Shown here piece after piece: positions 1 to 7,742 of a stretch of DNA of 64,000 nucleotides. The stretch spans positions 279,902 to 343,901 of the forward strand of contig NZ_JANUHA010000005.1 in NCBI RefSeq assembly GCF_024753255.1, in the 5' to 3' direction. This DNA is from Massilia agri (GTDB lineage: Bacteria; Pseudomonadota; Gammaproteobacteria; Burkholderiales; Burkholderiaceae_D). The translations under genes and the position numbers were made by a program. How positions within the stretch are numbered: position 1 is the first letter of the stretch; every line of letters begins with the position of its first letter. A model generated the notes under the pieces. That model saw only the letters and a program-made list of their open reading frames with translations, was not told the origin of the DNA and searched no databases.

Positions 1-2
1 GC

Positions 3-359
3 ACCTTCGGCTTCAACATCACCATCCCTTCGCTGCAGCGCGAGGCGTGGGACGTCGCCGTGGCCAACCAGGCGCTCAGCTATATGCCGCAGGACCAGCT
101 GCAGCGCTACGCGAGGCAGTACGCGAACATGCGCGACGTGCAGGCCATGCTGAACGTGACCGGCAACTCCTTCGTCGACCTGCCGTCCCTGGCCGATACG
201 ATGAGCAATATGAAGACGGGTGACATCAGCTCGCGCGAGCTGTACCGTACGGTCAACCAGCTGGTCTTCGTCTACGAGCAGAACGGCAGCAATATGCGTT
301 CGCTCGAGAAGCTGCTGGTCGAGGAGCAGCAGAAGGCGCGGAAGGCAGCAGGGCATTGA
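3..359 (+). CDS. C-terminal part of an unknown protein (cut by window edge)
   Basis: The reading frame is open from the first bases of the window and ends with TGA at 357-359, so this is the 3' end of a longer gene. About 118 residues are visible. They are Gln- and Met-rich and largely helical in character (for example DQLQRYARQYANMRDV), with no membrane segment and no motif I recognise. An internal GTG at 60 could be read as a start, but the same frame continues upstream with normal coding character. A strong bidirectional terminator follows 10 bases after the stop, and the next gene (rpoH) is convergent. I cannot assign a function. Confidence 0.55.
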   Translation, partial: TFGFNITIPSLQREAWDVAVANQALSYMPQDQLQRYARQYANMRDVQAMLNVTGNSFVDLPSLADTMSNMKTGDISSRELYRTVNQLVFVYEQNGSNMRSLEKLLVEEQQKARKAAGH

Positions 360-369
360 CGAGGCCCCG

Positions 370-409
370 CCAACAAAAAAACCTCGCCGCGGCGAGGTTT
401 TTTTGTTGG
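370..409. terminator. Bidirectional intrinsic terminator
   Basis: This is a near-perfect inverted repeat: the left arm starts CCAACAAAAAAACC, the centre is GCC-GCGG-like, and the right arm ends GGTTTTTTTGTTGG. The GC-rich core is flanked by an A-run on one side and a T-run on the other, so it can end transcription from both the truncated plus-strand gene and rpoH. Confidence 0.9.
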
Positions 410-420
410 CTGAAGCCTGC

Positions 421-1317
421 TTACACGTAAGCGGCCAGCGCGCCCTTCATCTTCTTCAGCGCCGCCGATTCGATCTGGCGGATGCGCTCGGCCGACACGC
501 CGAACTCTTCGGCCAGCGTGTGCAGGGTGGCGCCCGAACCGTCGTCGTTGGCCAGCCAGCGCGCCTCGACGATGCGGCGCGAACGCGGGTCGAGCTTGCC
601 CAGCGCCGTTTCCAGGCCTTCCGACTGCAGGCGGGTGACCTGTTCGGCCTCCAGCACCTTGGTCGGCTCCTGCTGGTCCGAGGACAGGTAGGCGATCGGG
701 GCGAACTTGTCGTCTTCGTCGTCGGTCGGCGATTCGAGGGCGATGTCGCGGCCCGACAGGCGGGTTTCCATCTCGATCACTTCCTCGCGCTTGACGTCGA
801 GCATCTTCGCCAGTTCGTCCACCTGGGTCGGCGTCATCGCGTCCAGGCCCACCTTGTTGCTGCGCAGGTTGAAGAAGAGCTTGCGCTGGGCCTTGGTCGT
901 CGCGACCTTCACCAGGCGCCAGTTCTTCAGGATGTATTCGTGCATCTCGGCCTTGATCCAGTGCATCGCGTACGAGACGAGACGCACGCCCTGGTTCGGG
1001 TCGAAGCGCTTGACTGCTTTCATCAGGCCGATATTGCCTTCCTGGATCAGGTCGGCGTGGGGCAGGCCGTAGCCGAGGTAGCCACGCGCGATCGACACCA
1101 CCAGGCGCAGGTGCGAGAGCACCAGCTTCTGTGCTGCTTCCAGGTCATTCTTTTCCCGCAGCGACTTGGCCAGCGAGACTTCTTCTTCGTGGCTCAGCAT
1201 CGGCAGGCGGTTGACGGCCGAGATATAGGCGTCGATATTGCCGAGATTGCCGGTGAAACCCAGGTTGAGGGCACGACTGCCGGCAGGAACCAATGCGGAT
1301 TGTGCGGACATATTCAT
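421..1317 (-). CDS. rpoH: RNA polymerase heat-shock sigma factor RpoH (sigma-32)
   Basis: 298 residues, the usual size for sigma-32. Region 2 is seen around residues 70-130 (LVVSIARGYLGYGLPHADLI, then the DPNQGVRLVSYAMHWIKAE stretch), the diagnostic RpoH box QRKLFFNLR at 144-152, and a region 4 helix-turn-helix near the C-terminus (LAEEFGVSAERIRQIE). It directs core RNA polymerase to heat-shock promoters. Starts at residue 1 or 3 (MNM) are both possible. It lies downstream of ftsE-ftsX on the same strand, as in many proteobacteria, but 464 bases separate it from ftsX and hold its own promoter region. A CIRCE element 119-145 bases upstream suggests control by HrcA. The terminator at 370-409 closes the transcript. 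Confidence 0.97.
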   Translation of the reverse strand: MNMSAQSALVPAGSRALNLGFTGNLGNIDAYISAVNRLPMLSHEEEVSLAKSLREKNDLEAAQKLVLSHLRLVVSIARGYLGYGLPHADLIQEGNIGLMKAVKRFDPNQGVRLVSYAMHWIKAEMHEYILKNWRLVKVATTKAQRKLFFNLRSNKVGLDAMTPTQVDELAKMLDVKREEVIEMETRLSGRDIALESPTDDEDDKFAPIAYLSSDQQEPTKVLEAEQVTRLQSEGLETALGKLDPRSRRIVEARWLANDDGSGATLHTLAEEFGVSAERIRQIESAALKKMKGALAAYV

Positions 1318-1432
1318 TTCCCTTGTAGTAATCTTGCTGCACCCCTAATGTGCCACGGACCCCTGTCGCGCGACACCAGCGTTACTGCTTGTTACCGGGT
1401 GCTCATCTTGATTTTCGCTGTGCTCGGAACAT

Positions 1433-1441
1433 ATATTAGCA
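1433..1441 (-). promoter_or_regulatory. Extended -10 promoter of rpoH
   Basis: Read on the minus strand this is TGCTAATAT, a TGn extended -10 with a good TAATAT hexamer. It predicts a start near 1426 and a leader of about 110 bases. It overlaps the CIRCE operator, so a bound repressor would block it. No good -35 lies 17 bases upstream. This is a prediction from sequence only. Confidence 0.5.
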
Positions 1442-1462
1442 CTCTCCCGGGGTGAGTGCTAG
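1436..1462. promoter_or_regulatory. CIRCE operator (HrcA site) upstream of rpoH
   Basis: The sequence reads TTAGCACTC, nine bases, then GAGTGCTAG. This matches the classic CIRCE inverted repeat (TTAGCACTC-N9-GAGTGCTAA) at 17 of 18 arm positions. It is the only such site I see in the window. It sits between ftsX and rpoH and overlaps a candidate rpoH promoter. HrcA is the known CIRCE-binding heat-shock repressor; hrcA itself is not in this window. Confidence 0.9.
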
Positions 1463-1740
1463 GCAAGCCATCGCTTTGCCGGAATCGATTAAGTTTGGCT
1501 AAAGTATTGCCTATAGGAATCAAATCCGCACCGATTAAACTGTAGAGCAGACGACCCGGGTTTAGTTGATTGAACTCAAAAGTAAGCCCGAAAACACTGG
1601 AAAATCGCCGTAAGGACAGGTTACGGAGGCTTGATGACGGCTTCTGTTGGATGGCGCACGTTCGCAAAGCGAGCCCTGTAGGACCAGCACCCGTCTGCGC
1701 GTAGGGAGGGACGGCTAAGCCGTTACAAGCAGATGGGGAC

Positions 1741-1769
1741 CATGGGCGGGATTGCAAGTCCCGCCCATG
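1741..1769. repeat. 11-bp stem-loop after ftsX
   Basis: CATGGGCGGGA and TCCCGCCCATG form a perfect 11-bp stem around a 7-base loop (TTGCAAG), 12 bases after the ftsX stop. On the ftsX strand no T-run follows, so it is not a classic intrinsic terminator. It may protect the ftsEX 3' end or act with Rho. The rest of the 1318-1781 gap holds the rpoH leader and promoter, and I see no gene in it. Confidence 0.6.
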
Positions 1770-1781
1770 TCAACAAGTGCC

Positions 1782-2705
1782 TTAGCGGACCCGCGCGAGG
1801 TGGCGCTGCACCGAGAGCATGGCGCCGATCAGGCCCAGGCCCGCGCTGATCGCCAGCAGGCCGGCGATTTCCAGTCCGCCGAGCGGCGCCAGCTGGAATT
1901 CCGAGGCGTACAGGCGCGCGAACTCGGCGATCGCCCGGTTCAGGGGCGAGAGCGCCAGCGTCACCGCGCCGAGGGCCACCGCGCCGGCGCACAGGCCGAG
2001 CAGGGCGCCGGTGTAGTAGAAGGGGCGGTGGATGAAGTTGTCGGTCGCGCCCAGCAGCTTGGAGACGGCGATTTCTTCCTTCTGCGTCAGCACCTGCAGG
2101 CGGATGGTGTTGAACACTACCGCGATCACCACGATGCCGAGCGTGACCGCCAGCAGCAGCAGGGCCAGGCGCAGGATGTTCAGCAGGGCGGCCAGGCGCT
2201 TGACCCAGGCCGAGTCCACCTGCACGGTGTCCACGCCGGGCAGGGCGCGCAGCTGTTCGACCATGGTATCGACCTGGTCCGCCGCACCGCCGCGGGCAAA
2301 GCCTTCCAGCTTCATCACGTAGCTGTCGGGCAGGGGATTGTCGCCCAGGGTGTCGAGCACGTCGCTCAGGCCGCTCTTTTCCTTCAGCGAAGCAAGCGCC
2401 TGCTCGCGCGGCACGAAGCCGATGTTCGCGCGGCCGCCGCTTGCTACGATCCGGCGGATCTGCGGGGCCAGCGCATTGGCTTCTTCGCGCGTGGCTTCCT
2501 GCTTCATGAACAGGCTGATTTCCGGATCGACCGAGAGCTGTTCGGACAAGGGGCGCACGTTGTCGAGCAGGGTGATGCCGGCGAAGGGCAGCATCAGCGC
2601 GAACGCGACAACCAGCACATTGAACAGGAAGCTGCCCGGCCCCTTGCGCACGGTGGACAGCGCGCCCCCAAGGGCGAAGCGGTGCTGGCGGAACCACGGG
2701 CTCAT
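1782..2705 (-). CDS. ftsX: Cell division ABC transporter permease FtsX
   Basis: 307 residues. It has one N-terminal membrane segment (about residues 24-46, VLVVAFALMLPFAGITLL), a periplasmic domain (about 50-175), then three more membrane segments (about 180-300), the standard FtsX layout. With FtsE it forms the inner-membrane complex that acts at the septum and, in model bacteria, activates peptidoglycan hydrolases. Its start overlaps the ftsE stop by four bases (ATGA at 2702-2705), so the two are translationally coupled. Gene order ftsY-ftsE-ftsX-rpoH is the widespread proteobacterial order. Confidence 0.95.
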   Translation of the reverse strand: MSPWFRQHRFALGGALSTVRKGPGSFLFNVLVVAFALMLPFAGITLLDNVRPLSEQLSVDPEISLFMKQEATREEANALAPQIRRIVASGGRANIGFVPREQALASLKEKSGLSDVLDTLGDNPLPDSYVMKLEGFARGGAADQVDTMVEQLRALPGVDTVQVDSAWVKRLAALLNILRLALLLLAVTLGIVVIAVVFNTIRLQVLTQKEEIAVSKLLGATDNFIHRPFYYTGALLGLCAGAVALGAVTLALSPLNRAIAEFARLYASEFQLAPLGGLEIAGLLAISAGLGLIGAMLSVQRHLARVR

Positions 2706-3364
2706 ACGGCGCCTCCCACCAGCTGGCCTTGCTCGAGGCGGATCACGCGCGCGGTCGCACTGCCGAGCACCTCATCGTCGTGGGTCGAGATCACGCAGGT
2801 CACGCCTGCGGCGTGGAAGGCGCGCAGCGCGTCCAGCACGCGGTCGGCCGCGGCGCGGTCGAGGTTCGCGGTGGGCTCGTCGGCCAGGATGATCTGCGGC
2901 CGGTTGACGATGGCGCGCGCCACCGCAACGCGCTGCTGCTCGCCGCCGGACAGTTCCAGCGGCATGGCTTTCGCGCGGTCCAGCAGGCCGACCTTGTCGA
3001 GCGCCGCGCGGGCGCGCCCCTCGGCCTGGGCCTTGGGGGCGCCGGTCACGAGCAGGGGCAGCATCACGTTGCCGAGGATGTTGCGGTCGTTCAGCAGGCG
3101 CTGGTGCTGGAAGATCAGGCCCAGGTTACGGCGCAGGAATGGGATGCCGGCCTTCCTGATGCGGCCGATGTCCTGGCCGTTGACGGTCACCACGCCGCCG
3201 GTCGGACGTTCGACCGCGGCCACCATCTTCATCAGGGTCGACTTGCCGGCGCCGGAAGGGCCGGCCAAATAGACCAGTTCGCCCTTGCCGATGTTCAGCG
3301 AGACATCGCGCAGGGCGTAGGCGTCATGGGAATACTGCTTGGAGACGGACTGGAATTCGATCAT
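2702..3364 (-). CDS. ftsE: Cell division ATP-binding protein FtsE
   Basis: 220 residues, full length for the family. It shows Walker A GPSGAGKS (35-42), the ABC signature LSGGEQQ (138-144), Walker B IILADEP (158-164) and the switch histidine in STHDDEV. It is the cytoplasmic ATPase partner of FtsX. It lies 11 bases after ftsY and overlaps ftsX by four bases, so ftsY-ftsE-ftsX form one transcription unit. Confidence 0.96.
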   Translation of the reverse strand: MIEFQSVSKQYSHDAYALRDVSLNIGKGELVYLAGPSGAGKSTLMKMVAAVERPTGGVVTVNGQDIGRIRKAGIPFLRRNLGLIFQHQRLLNDRNILGNVMLPLLVTGAPKAQAEGRARAALDKVGLLDRAKAMPLELSGGEQQRVAVARAIVNRPQIILADEPTANLDRAAADRVLDALRAFHAAGVTCVISTHDDEVLGSATARVIRLEQGQLVGGAV

Positions 3365-3375
3365 GTGGTGTCTGG

Positions 3376-4467
3376 TTAGCCTAGCAGCGCTTCGACGAAC
3401 TCTTCGGCATTGAAGGGCTGCAGGTCGTCCAGCTTCTCGCCCACGCCGATGAAGTAGACCGGCACCGGGCGGGTGCGCGCGATCGCGGCCAGCACGCCGC
3501 CCTTGGCGGTGCCGTCCAGCTTGGTGATCACCAGGCCGGTCAGCTGCAGGGCGTCATCGAAAGCCTTCACCTGGGCCAGCGCGTTCTGGCCGGTGTTGCC
3601 GTCGATGACGAGCAGGGTCTCGTGCGGGGCGCCGTCCATGCCCTTGCCGATGACGCGCTTGATCTTCTTGAGTTCTTCCATCAGGTGCAGCTGGGTCGGC
3701 AGGCGGCCGGCCGTATCGACCATGACCACGTCGACGCCGCGCGCCTTGCCCGACTGGACCGCATCAAAAGCGACGGCGGCCGGGTCGCCCGAGGCCTGCG
3801 AGATCACGGTGACGTTGTTGCGCTGGCCCCAGACCATCAGCTGCTCGCGCGCGGCGGCGCGGAAGGTGTCGCCGGCGGCCAGCAGCACCGACTGCTGTTC
3901 GCGCTGCATGTGCTTGGCCAGCTTGCCGATGGTGGTGGTCTTGCCGGCGCCGTTCACGCCCGAGATCATCATCACGAGCGGCTCGTGGCGGCCGAGTTCC
4001 AGGGGTTTCTGCAGCGGGGCCAGGAGTTCGACCATCAGCTCCTTCAGCGCGGTCTTGACCGCGGCGGCATCGAGCAGCTTGTCTTCCTTGACCTTGCGGC
4101 GCAGGGCGTCGAGCAGGTGCTGGGTGGCGTCCATGCCGGCATCCGACATCAGGAGCGCGGATTCGAGTTCCTCGTAGAGGTCCTCGTCGATGCGCGCGCC
4201 GACGAAGAGCAGCGACAGGTTGTTCGAGGTCTTGGACAGGCCGGCCTTCAGGCGCGCCATCCAGGACTGCTTCTTTTCCGCTTCGGTGGTGGGACGCTCG
4301 GCGGTTTCGGGGAACAGCTCGCCGGCGCCAGGCGCGATGGACGCGGGGGCGATGACCGGCTCAGGCGCCGCCTGTGGGGCGGCGCCAGGCACAGGAGCAG
4401 GGACGCTCGGCGCAACCGGCTCGGGAACCTGGGTTTCCTGCTTCTTTCTCTTGAAGAAACTAAACAT
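3376..4467 (-). CDS. ftsY: Signal recognition particle receptor FtsY
   Basis: 363 residues. A short basic N-terminus (FFKRKKQ) is followed by a Pro/Ala-rich acidic linker (about 10-60), which is the poorly conserved A domain. The NG GTPase domain then shows G1 GVNGAGKTTT (160-169), DTAGR (251-255) and TKLD (315-318). It receives ribosome-SRP complexes at the membrane for co-translational insertion. First gene of the ftsY-ftsE-ftsX unit; its promoter should lie in 4468-4560. The N-terminal A domain is much shorter than in E. coli, as is usual outside enterobacteria. Confidence 0.96.
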   Translation of the reverse strand: MFSFFKRKKQETQVPEPVAPSVPAPVPGAAPQAAPEPVIAPASIAPGAGELFPETAERPTTEAEKKQSWMARLKAGLSKTSNNLSLLFVGARIDEDLYEELESALLMSDAGMDATQHLLDALRRKVKEDKLLDAAAVKTALKELMVELLAPLQKPLELGRHEPLVMMISGVNGAGKTTTIGKLAKHMQREQQSVLLAAGDTFRAAAREQLMVWGQRNNVTVISQASGDPAAVAFDAVQSGKARGVDVVMVDTAGRLPTQLHLMEELKKIKRVIGKGMDGAPHETLLVIDGNTGQNALAQVKAFDDALQLTGLVITKLDGTAKGGVLAAIARTRPVPVYFIGVGEKLDDLQPFNAEEFVEALLG

Positions 4468-4722
4468 ATGTGGTGGCGGATCCTGCGCGCAAGCCGGCTC
4501 GCGCCGGCGATGAAAAAAGTAGCGAATATTTTACCAGAGCAGCAAGACTGTTCCGCCGTGCCCGGGTATTGACGCTTCAAGATGCATCGAAGGAACTATA
4601 TGTTGCGTTATTGATGAAACCGACTGGATGCTCAACAGTGCGCGTCTGGAAAACGATTGCGACTTGCGCTAAATTGAACACAGAGAGAAAACCGACAAGA
4701 AATCCGATAAACGGGGCACACC

Positions 4723-4920
4723 GTGAAAATTTCAAATTTCCTGAAGCGCCTCATCTATGGTGACAACGCCACGGATGGCAGCGCTGCGAACTTGCGTAAC
4801 ATTATCGTGTGGGCCTTCATCGCCCTCGTCGCACTGTTCCTGACGAATCCTTCGGGCGAGCCGGTCAGTTTCTTCGATAAACCGATTCCGCTGCCGGCTG
4901 AGCTGAACCTCGGGCAGTAG
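4723..4920 (+). CDS. 65-residue single-pass membrane peptide
   Basis: Starts at GTG 4723. A basic amphipathic N-terminus (MKISNFLKRLIYG) leads to one hydrophobic segment (about residues 26-41, IIVWAFIALVALFLTN) and a short polar tail rich in Pro and Glu. No homologue comes to mind. It is alone, divergent from ftsY and convergent with the next gene. The 4468-4722 region upstream would hold both promoters; I see no confident boxes there. The stop codon TAG at 4918-4920 is also the first part of a palindromic repeat. Real coding is likely but not certain. Confidence 0.6.
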   Translation: MKISNFLKRLIYGDNATDGSAANLRNIIVWAFIALVALFLTNPSGEPVSFFDKPIPLPAELNLGQ

Positions 4921-5024
4921 GGTGGACGGGTTTCCCGTCCGCGCGTTCAAACAAGTACAAGCGCAGACGCAGCGTCCGCCCATGCCGGAGTTGAACGCGC
5001 GGACGGCGAAGCCGTCCACCCTAC
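4917..5024. repeat. Palindromic GTAGGGTG repeat pair, copy A
   Basis: Two arms face each other. The left arm (4917-4951) is GTAGGGTG, a hairpin, then CGCGTTCAAA. The right arm (4991-5024) is the inverted form. Each arm folds alone: GTGGACGGG pairs with CCCGTCCGC (left), and GTGGACGGC with GCCGTCCGC (right, read on the minus strand). The arms can also pair with each other over about 34 bases. It lies between convergent genes and starts in the stop codon of the 65-residue peptide, so it probably acts as a shared transcription end. Confidence 0.85.
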
Positions 5025-5030
5025 AAAACC

Positions 5031-6734
5031 TTATTTGTTGCTTTTCGCCGCTTCCGCATTCTTGCGGATCGTCTCCAGGGTCGCATTCGGCGTGATCAGG
5101 TTGCCGTCGTAACGCAGCTCGATCACCGCCGGCAGTCCCTTGCCGTTCGCGTGCTCCAGCGCGCGCTGCAGCGCGGGCCCGAATTCCTCGGTCTTCTCCA
5201 CCACCTCGCCATGGCCGCCGTAGGCGCGCGCCAATGCCGCGAAATCCGGATTGTGCAGCGTCGTGCCCGACACGCGGCCCGGGTAGTCGCGTTCCTGGTG
5301 CATGCGGATGGTGCCGAACATATTGTTGTTGAAGACCAGGGTGATCACGCCCGCGCCGTACTGCACGGCGGTCGCCAGTTCCTGGCCCGTCATCATGAAT
5401 TCGCCGTCGCCGGCGAAAGTGACGACGGTGCGCTTCGGATCGATGATCTTGGCCGCCACGCCGGCCGGCACCGCATAGCCCATGGCGCCATTGGTCGGCG
5501 CGAGCTGGGTGCGTTTGCCGCCGTAGCGGTAGAAGCGGTGGGCCCAGGTCGCGTAGTTGCCGGCGCCATTGGTGATGATGGTGTCGCGCGGCGCCTGCTG
5601 CATCAATTCCTGCACCACCTGCCACAGGTCCAGTGGCGCACCGCCGTCGCGGAAGATCGGCGGCTGCGCCTGCCAGGCGGCGAGTTCTGCCTTCGCTTCC
5701 TCGACCGTGCCCGCCCAGGCCGAGGAATCGACCGGTTCCATCGCCGCCAGCATCGCGCACACCTGCGGCGCGCCGCCGGCGATCATGAGTTCGCCCTGGT
5801 AGACGCTACCCAGTTCCTCAGGATCGGCATGGATGTGCACCAGCTTCTGGCGCGGCACCGGGGAGGACAGGAGGGAATAGCCGCTGGTCGTCATCTCGCC
5901 CAGGCGCGGGCCGATGGCGATCACGAGGTCCGCTTCCTTCACACGTGCGGCCAGCTTCGGATTGATGCCGATGCCGACGTCGCCCACGTAATTCGGATGC
6001 GCATTATCGAGCAGGTCCTGGAAGCGGAAGGTGCAGCCGACCGGCAGGCGGTTGGCTTCGGCGAAGCGGGCCAGGTCGGCGCAGGCTTGATCGGACCACG
6101 AACCGCCGCCCAGCAGCACGATCGGGCGCTTGGCTTCGGCCAGCATGGTCCGCAGCTGCGCGATCTGGTCTTGAGAGGGTGCCGCCTGCACCGGCTGGTA
6201 GCGGCGCGCATCGGGAACTTCCGCTTTCGTCACCAGCATGTCTTCCGGCAGCGCCAGCACCACCGGGCCGGGACGGCCGCTGGTGGCGACCTGGAATGCG
6301 CGCGCGATGTACTCGGGGATGCGGTCGGCGCGGTCGATCTGCGTGACCCACTTGGCCATCTGGCCGTACATGCGGCGGTAGTCGATTTCCTGGAAGGCTT
6401 CGCGGTCGATGAAGTCGCTGCCGACCTGGCCGATGAAGAGGATCATCGGGGTCGAGTCCTGGTAGGCGGTGTGCACGCCGATCGAGGCATTGGTGGCGCC
6501 GGGGCCACGGGTGACGAAGCAGATGCCCGGCTTGCCGGTCATCTTGCCGTAGGCTTCGGCCATGAACGCCGCGCCGCCTTCCTGCCGGTTGATCACGAAG
6601 CGGATATCCGAATCGTGCAGGGCGTCCAGCACATCGAGGTAGCTTTCGCCGGGCACGCCGAAGGCGGTGTCCACGCCGTGGATGTGGAGGGCGTCGACCA
6701 GGATCTGGCCGCCGGTGCGGGAAGGGTGGGTCAT
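5031..6734 (-). CDS. Thiamine-diphosphate enzyme of the acetolactate synthase superfamily
   Basis: 567 residues with the three-domain layout of this superfamily: N-terminal Pyr domain (about 8-180, catalytic glutamate in NRQEGGAAFMAEAYG near residue 51), central domain (about 195-330) and C-terminal PP domain with the GDG...N metal/diphosphate motif (GDGEFMM to NNNMFGT). It should use ThDP and Mg2+ to handle a 2-oxo acid. It stands alone, with no small regulatory subunit (ilvN) and no ilvC beside it, so a role in branched-chain amino acid synthesis is not supported. Related proteins include oxalyl-CoA decarboxylase-like and glyoxylate carboligase-like enzymes; the substrate is unknown. Confidence 0.85.
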   Translation of the reverse strand: MTHPSRTGGQILVDALHIHGVDTAFGVPGESYLDVLDALHDSDIRFVINRQEGGAAFMAEAYGKMTGKPGICFVTRGPGATNASIGVHTAYQDSTPMILFIGQVGSDFIDREAFQEIDYRRMYGQMAKWVTQIDRADRIPEYIARAFQVATSGRPGPVVLALPEDMLVTKAEVPDARRYQPVQAAPSQDQIAQLRTMLAEAKRPIVLLGGGSWSDQACADLARFAEANRLPVGCTFRFQDLLDNAHPNYVGDVGIGINPKLAARVKEADLVIAIGPRLGEMTTSGYSLLSSPVPRQKLVHIHADPEELGSVYQGELMIAGGAPQVCAMLAAMEPVDSSAWAGTVEEAKAELAAWQAQPPIFRDGGAPLDLWQVVQELMQQAPRDTIITNGAGNYATWAHRFYRYGGKRTQLAPTNGAMGYAVPAGVAAKIIDPKRTVVTFAGDGEFMMTGQELATAVQYGAGVITLVFNNNMFGTIRMHQERDYPGRVSGTTLHNPDFAALARAYGGHGEVVEKTEEFGPALQRALEHANGKGLPAVIELRYDGNLITPNATLETIRKNAEAAKSNK

Positions 6735-6824
6735 GGTGAGGTCGTCCTTGTCAAAGAGGCTCCCGAGATTCTAGGCGAGCGGCCCGAGGGTGGCTTTTGA
6801 AATGGCGACATCAAATTACAAAAA

Positions 6825-6868
6825 CGACAGCCACATCCTCCTGCCCGCGCAGGAGGATGTGGCCGGGT
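6825..6868 (-). terminator. Intrinsic terminator of the PEP-CTERM gene
   Basis: A perfect 14-bp stem, CCACATCCTCCTGC (6831-6844) with GCAGGAGGATGTGG (6849-6862), closed by a 4-base loop. On the minus strand it is followed by a T-rich tract (GTCGTTTTTG), so it terminates the minus-strand gene ending at 6893. Confidence 0.85.
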
Positions 6869-6892
6869 GTGCCCGCAAGGACGGTTGACGGA

Positions 6893-7483
6893 TCAGGAGG
6901 TCCGGTGCGCCTTCGCTCCGGCGCCGCGGCGGCGGGAAGCCATCGCTGCCAGGCCGGCGGCGACCAGAAGGGCGCTGGCCGGTTCCGGCACCGGAGCGGG
7001 CTCTTCGAACGGTTCGATGCCGAACGTGATGGAGCCGAAGTTCCAGCGGCCATCCGGGAAGACGTCGTCATCATCGTAGTATTCAAAGAACTCGAGGCGC
7101 AGGATGCCGTCGACGCCGACCGTGAAGTCCAGGCCATTGAGCACCAGGTCGATGGAGCCGCTGTAGTCCGTGGTGCCGGGAACGATATCCCCGAGGCCTG
7201 GTTCCAGTATCACGCCCTCGGTCACCTTCGAGTTGGTGAAGGCGAAGCTGAGCTCGTCCAGCCAGCTCGGATCGTAGGCAGTGACGTTGACGGCATAGGA
7301 GATGCTCGTGATGCGCGAGTTGGCGCCAACATCCAGGTTCACAATGGTATTGCTTGGGTTGCCGAATTCGCCGACGCTGTCGAAACCATCGGTGAAGGTG
7401 AAGGTCAGCGGACCGGCGAAGGCGGAAGTACAGAACAGCAACGACAGGTCGGCAAACAATTTTTTGAGTGAATTGAGCGACAT
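6893..7483 (-). CDS. Exported PEP-CTERM sorting-signal protein
   Basis: 196 residues from ATG 7483. That start has GGAGG six bases upstream; ATG 7489 would sit on the ribosome site itself, and longer starts lack one. A signal peptide (about 1-23, ending SAFA) is followed by an acidic beta-rich region with no known domain. The C-terminus carries the sorting tripartite signal: VPEPAS, a hydrophobic stretch (ALLVAAGLAAMA) and an Arg cluster (SRRR). Such proteins are processed by an exosortase and often join the extracellular matrix. No exosortase gene is in this window. It is monocistronic, with an AT-rich upstream region (7484-7742) shared with the divergent peptidase gene. Confidence 0.9.
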   Translation of the reverse strand: MSLNSLKKLFADLSLLFCTSAFAGPLTFTFTDGFDSVGEFGNPSNTIVNLDVGANSRITSISYAVNVTAYDPSWLDELSFAFTNSKVTEGVILEPGLGDIVPGTTDYSGSIDLVLNGLDFTVGVDGILRLEFFEYYDDDDVFPDGRWNFGSITFGIEPFEEPAPVPEPASALLVAAGLAAMASRRRGAGAKAHRTS

Positions 7484-7742
7484 GGACATCCTCCGTTGTG
7501 GTTGAACCGAATGTGAACGCAACAACCGTGCCCAATTCATAAATTAATGTAAGTATTTGATTTAACTAATAAAGAATAGATTATGCAAGGTGGGTTTGGT
7601 CAAATGTAAAATTCTTCGACATTAAGTTGAAAACATTTATGCGAGCTGCTTAGCGTCAGGCATCCTCATCGCCGGAATTCTTTTATGACACGGCAAGAAA
7701 GAGCTATTATCAAAAGCTTCATGCAAATGGAGCGATCTGCTT

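Noticed and set aside
1392..1757. 121-residue open frame between rpoH and ftsX on the minus strand
   Set aside because: It overlaps the CIRCE element and rpoH promoter, lacks a ribosome site and has no recognisable features. The region is better read as leader and regulatory DNA.
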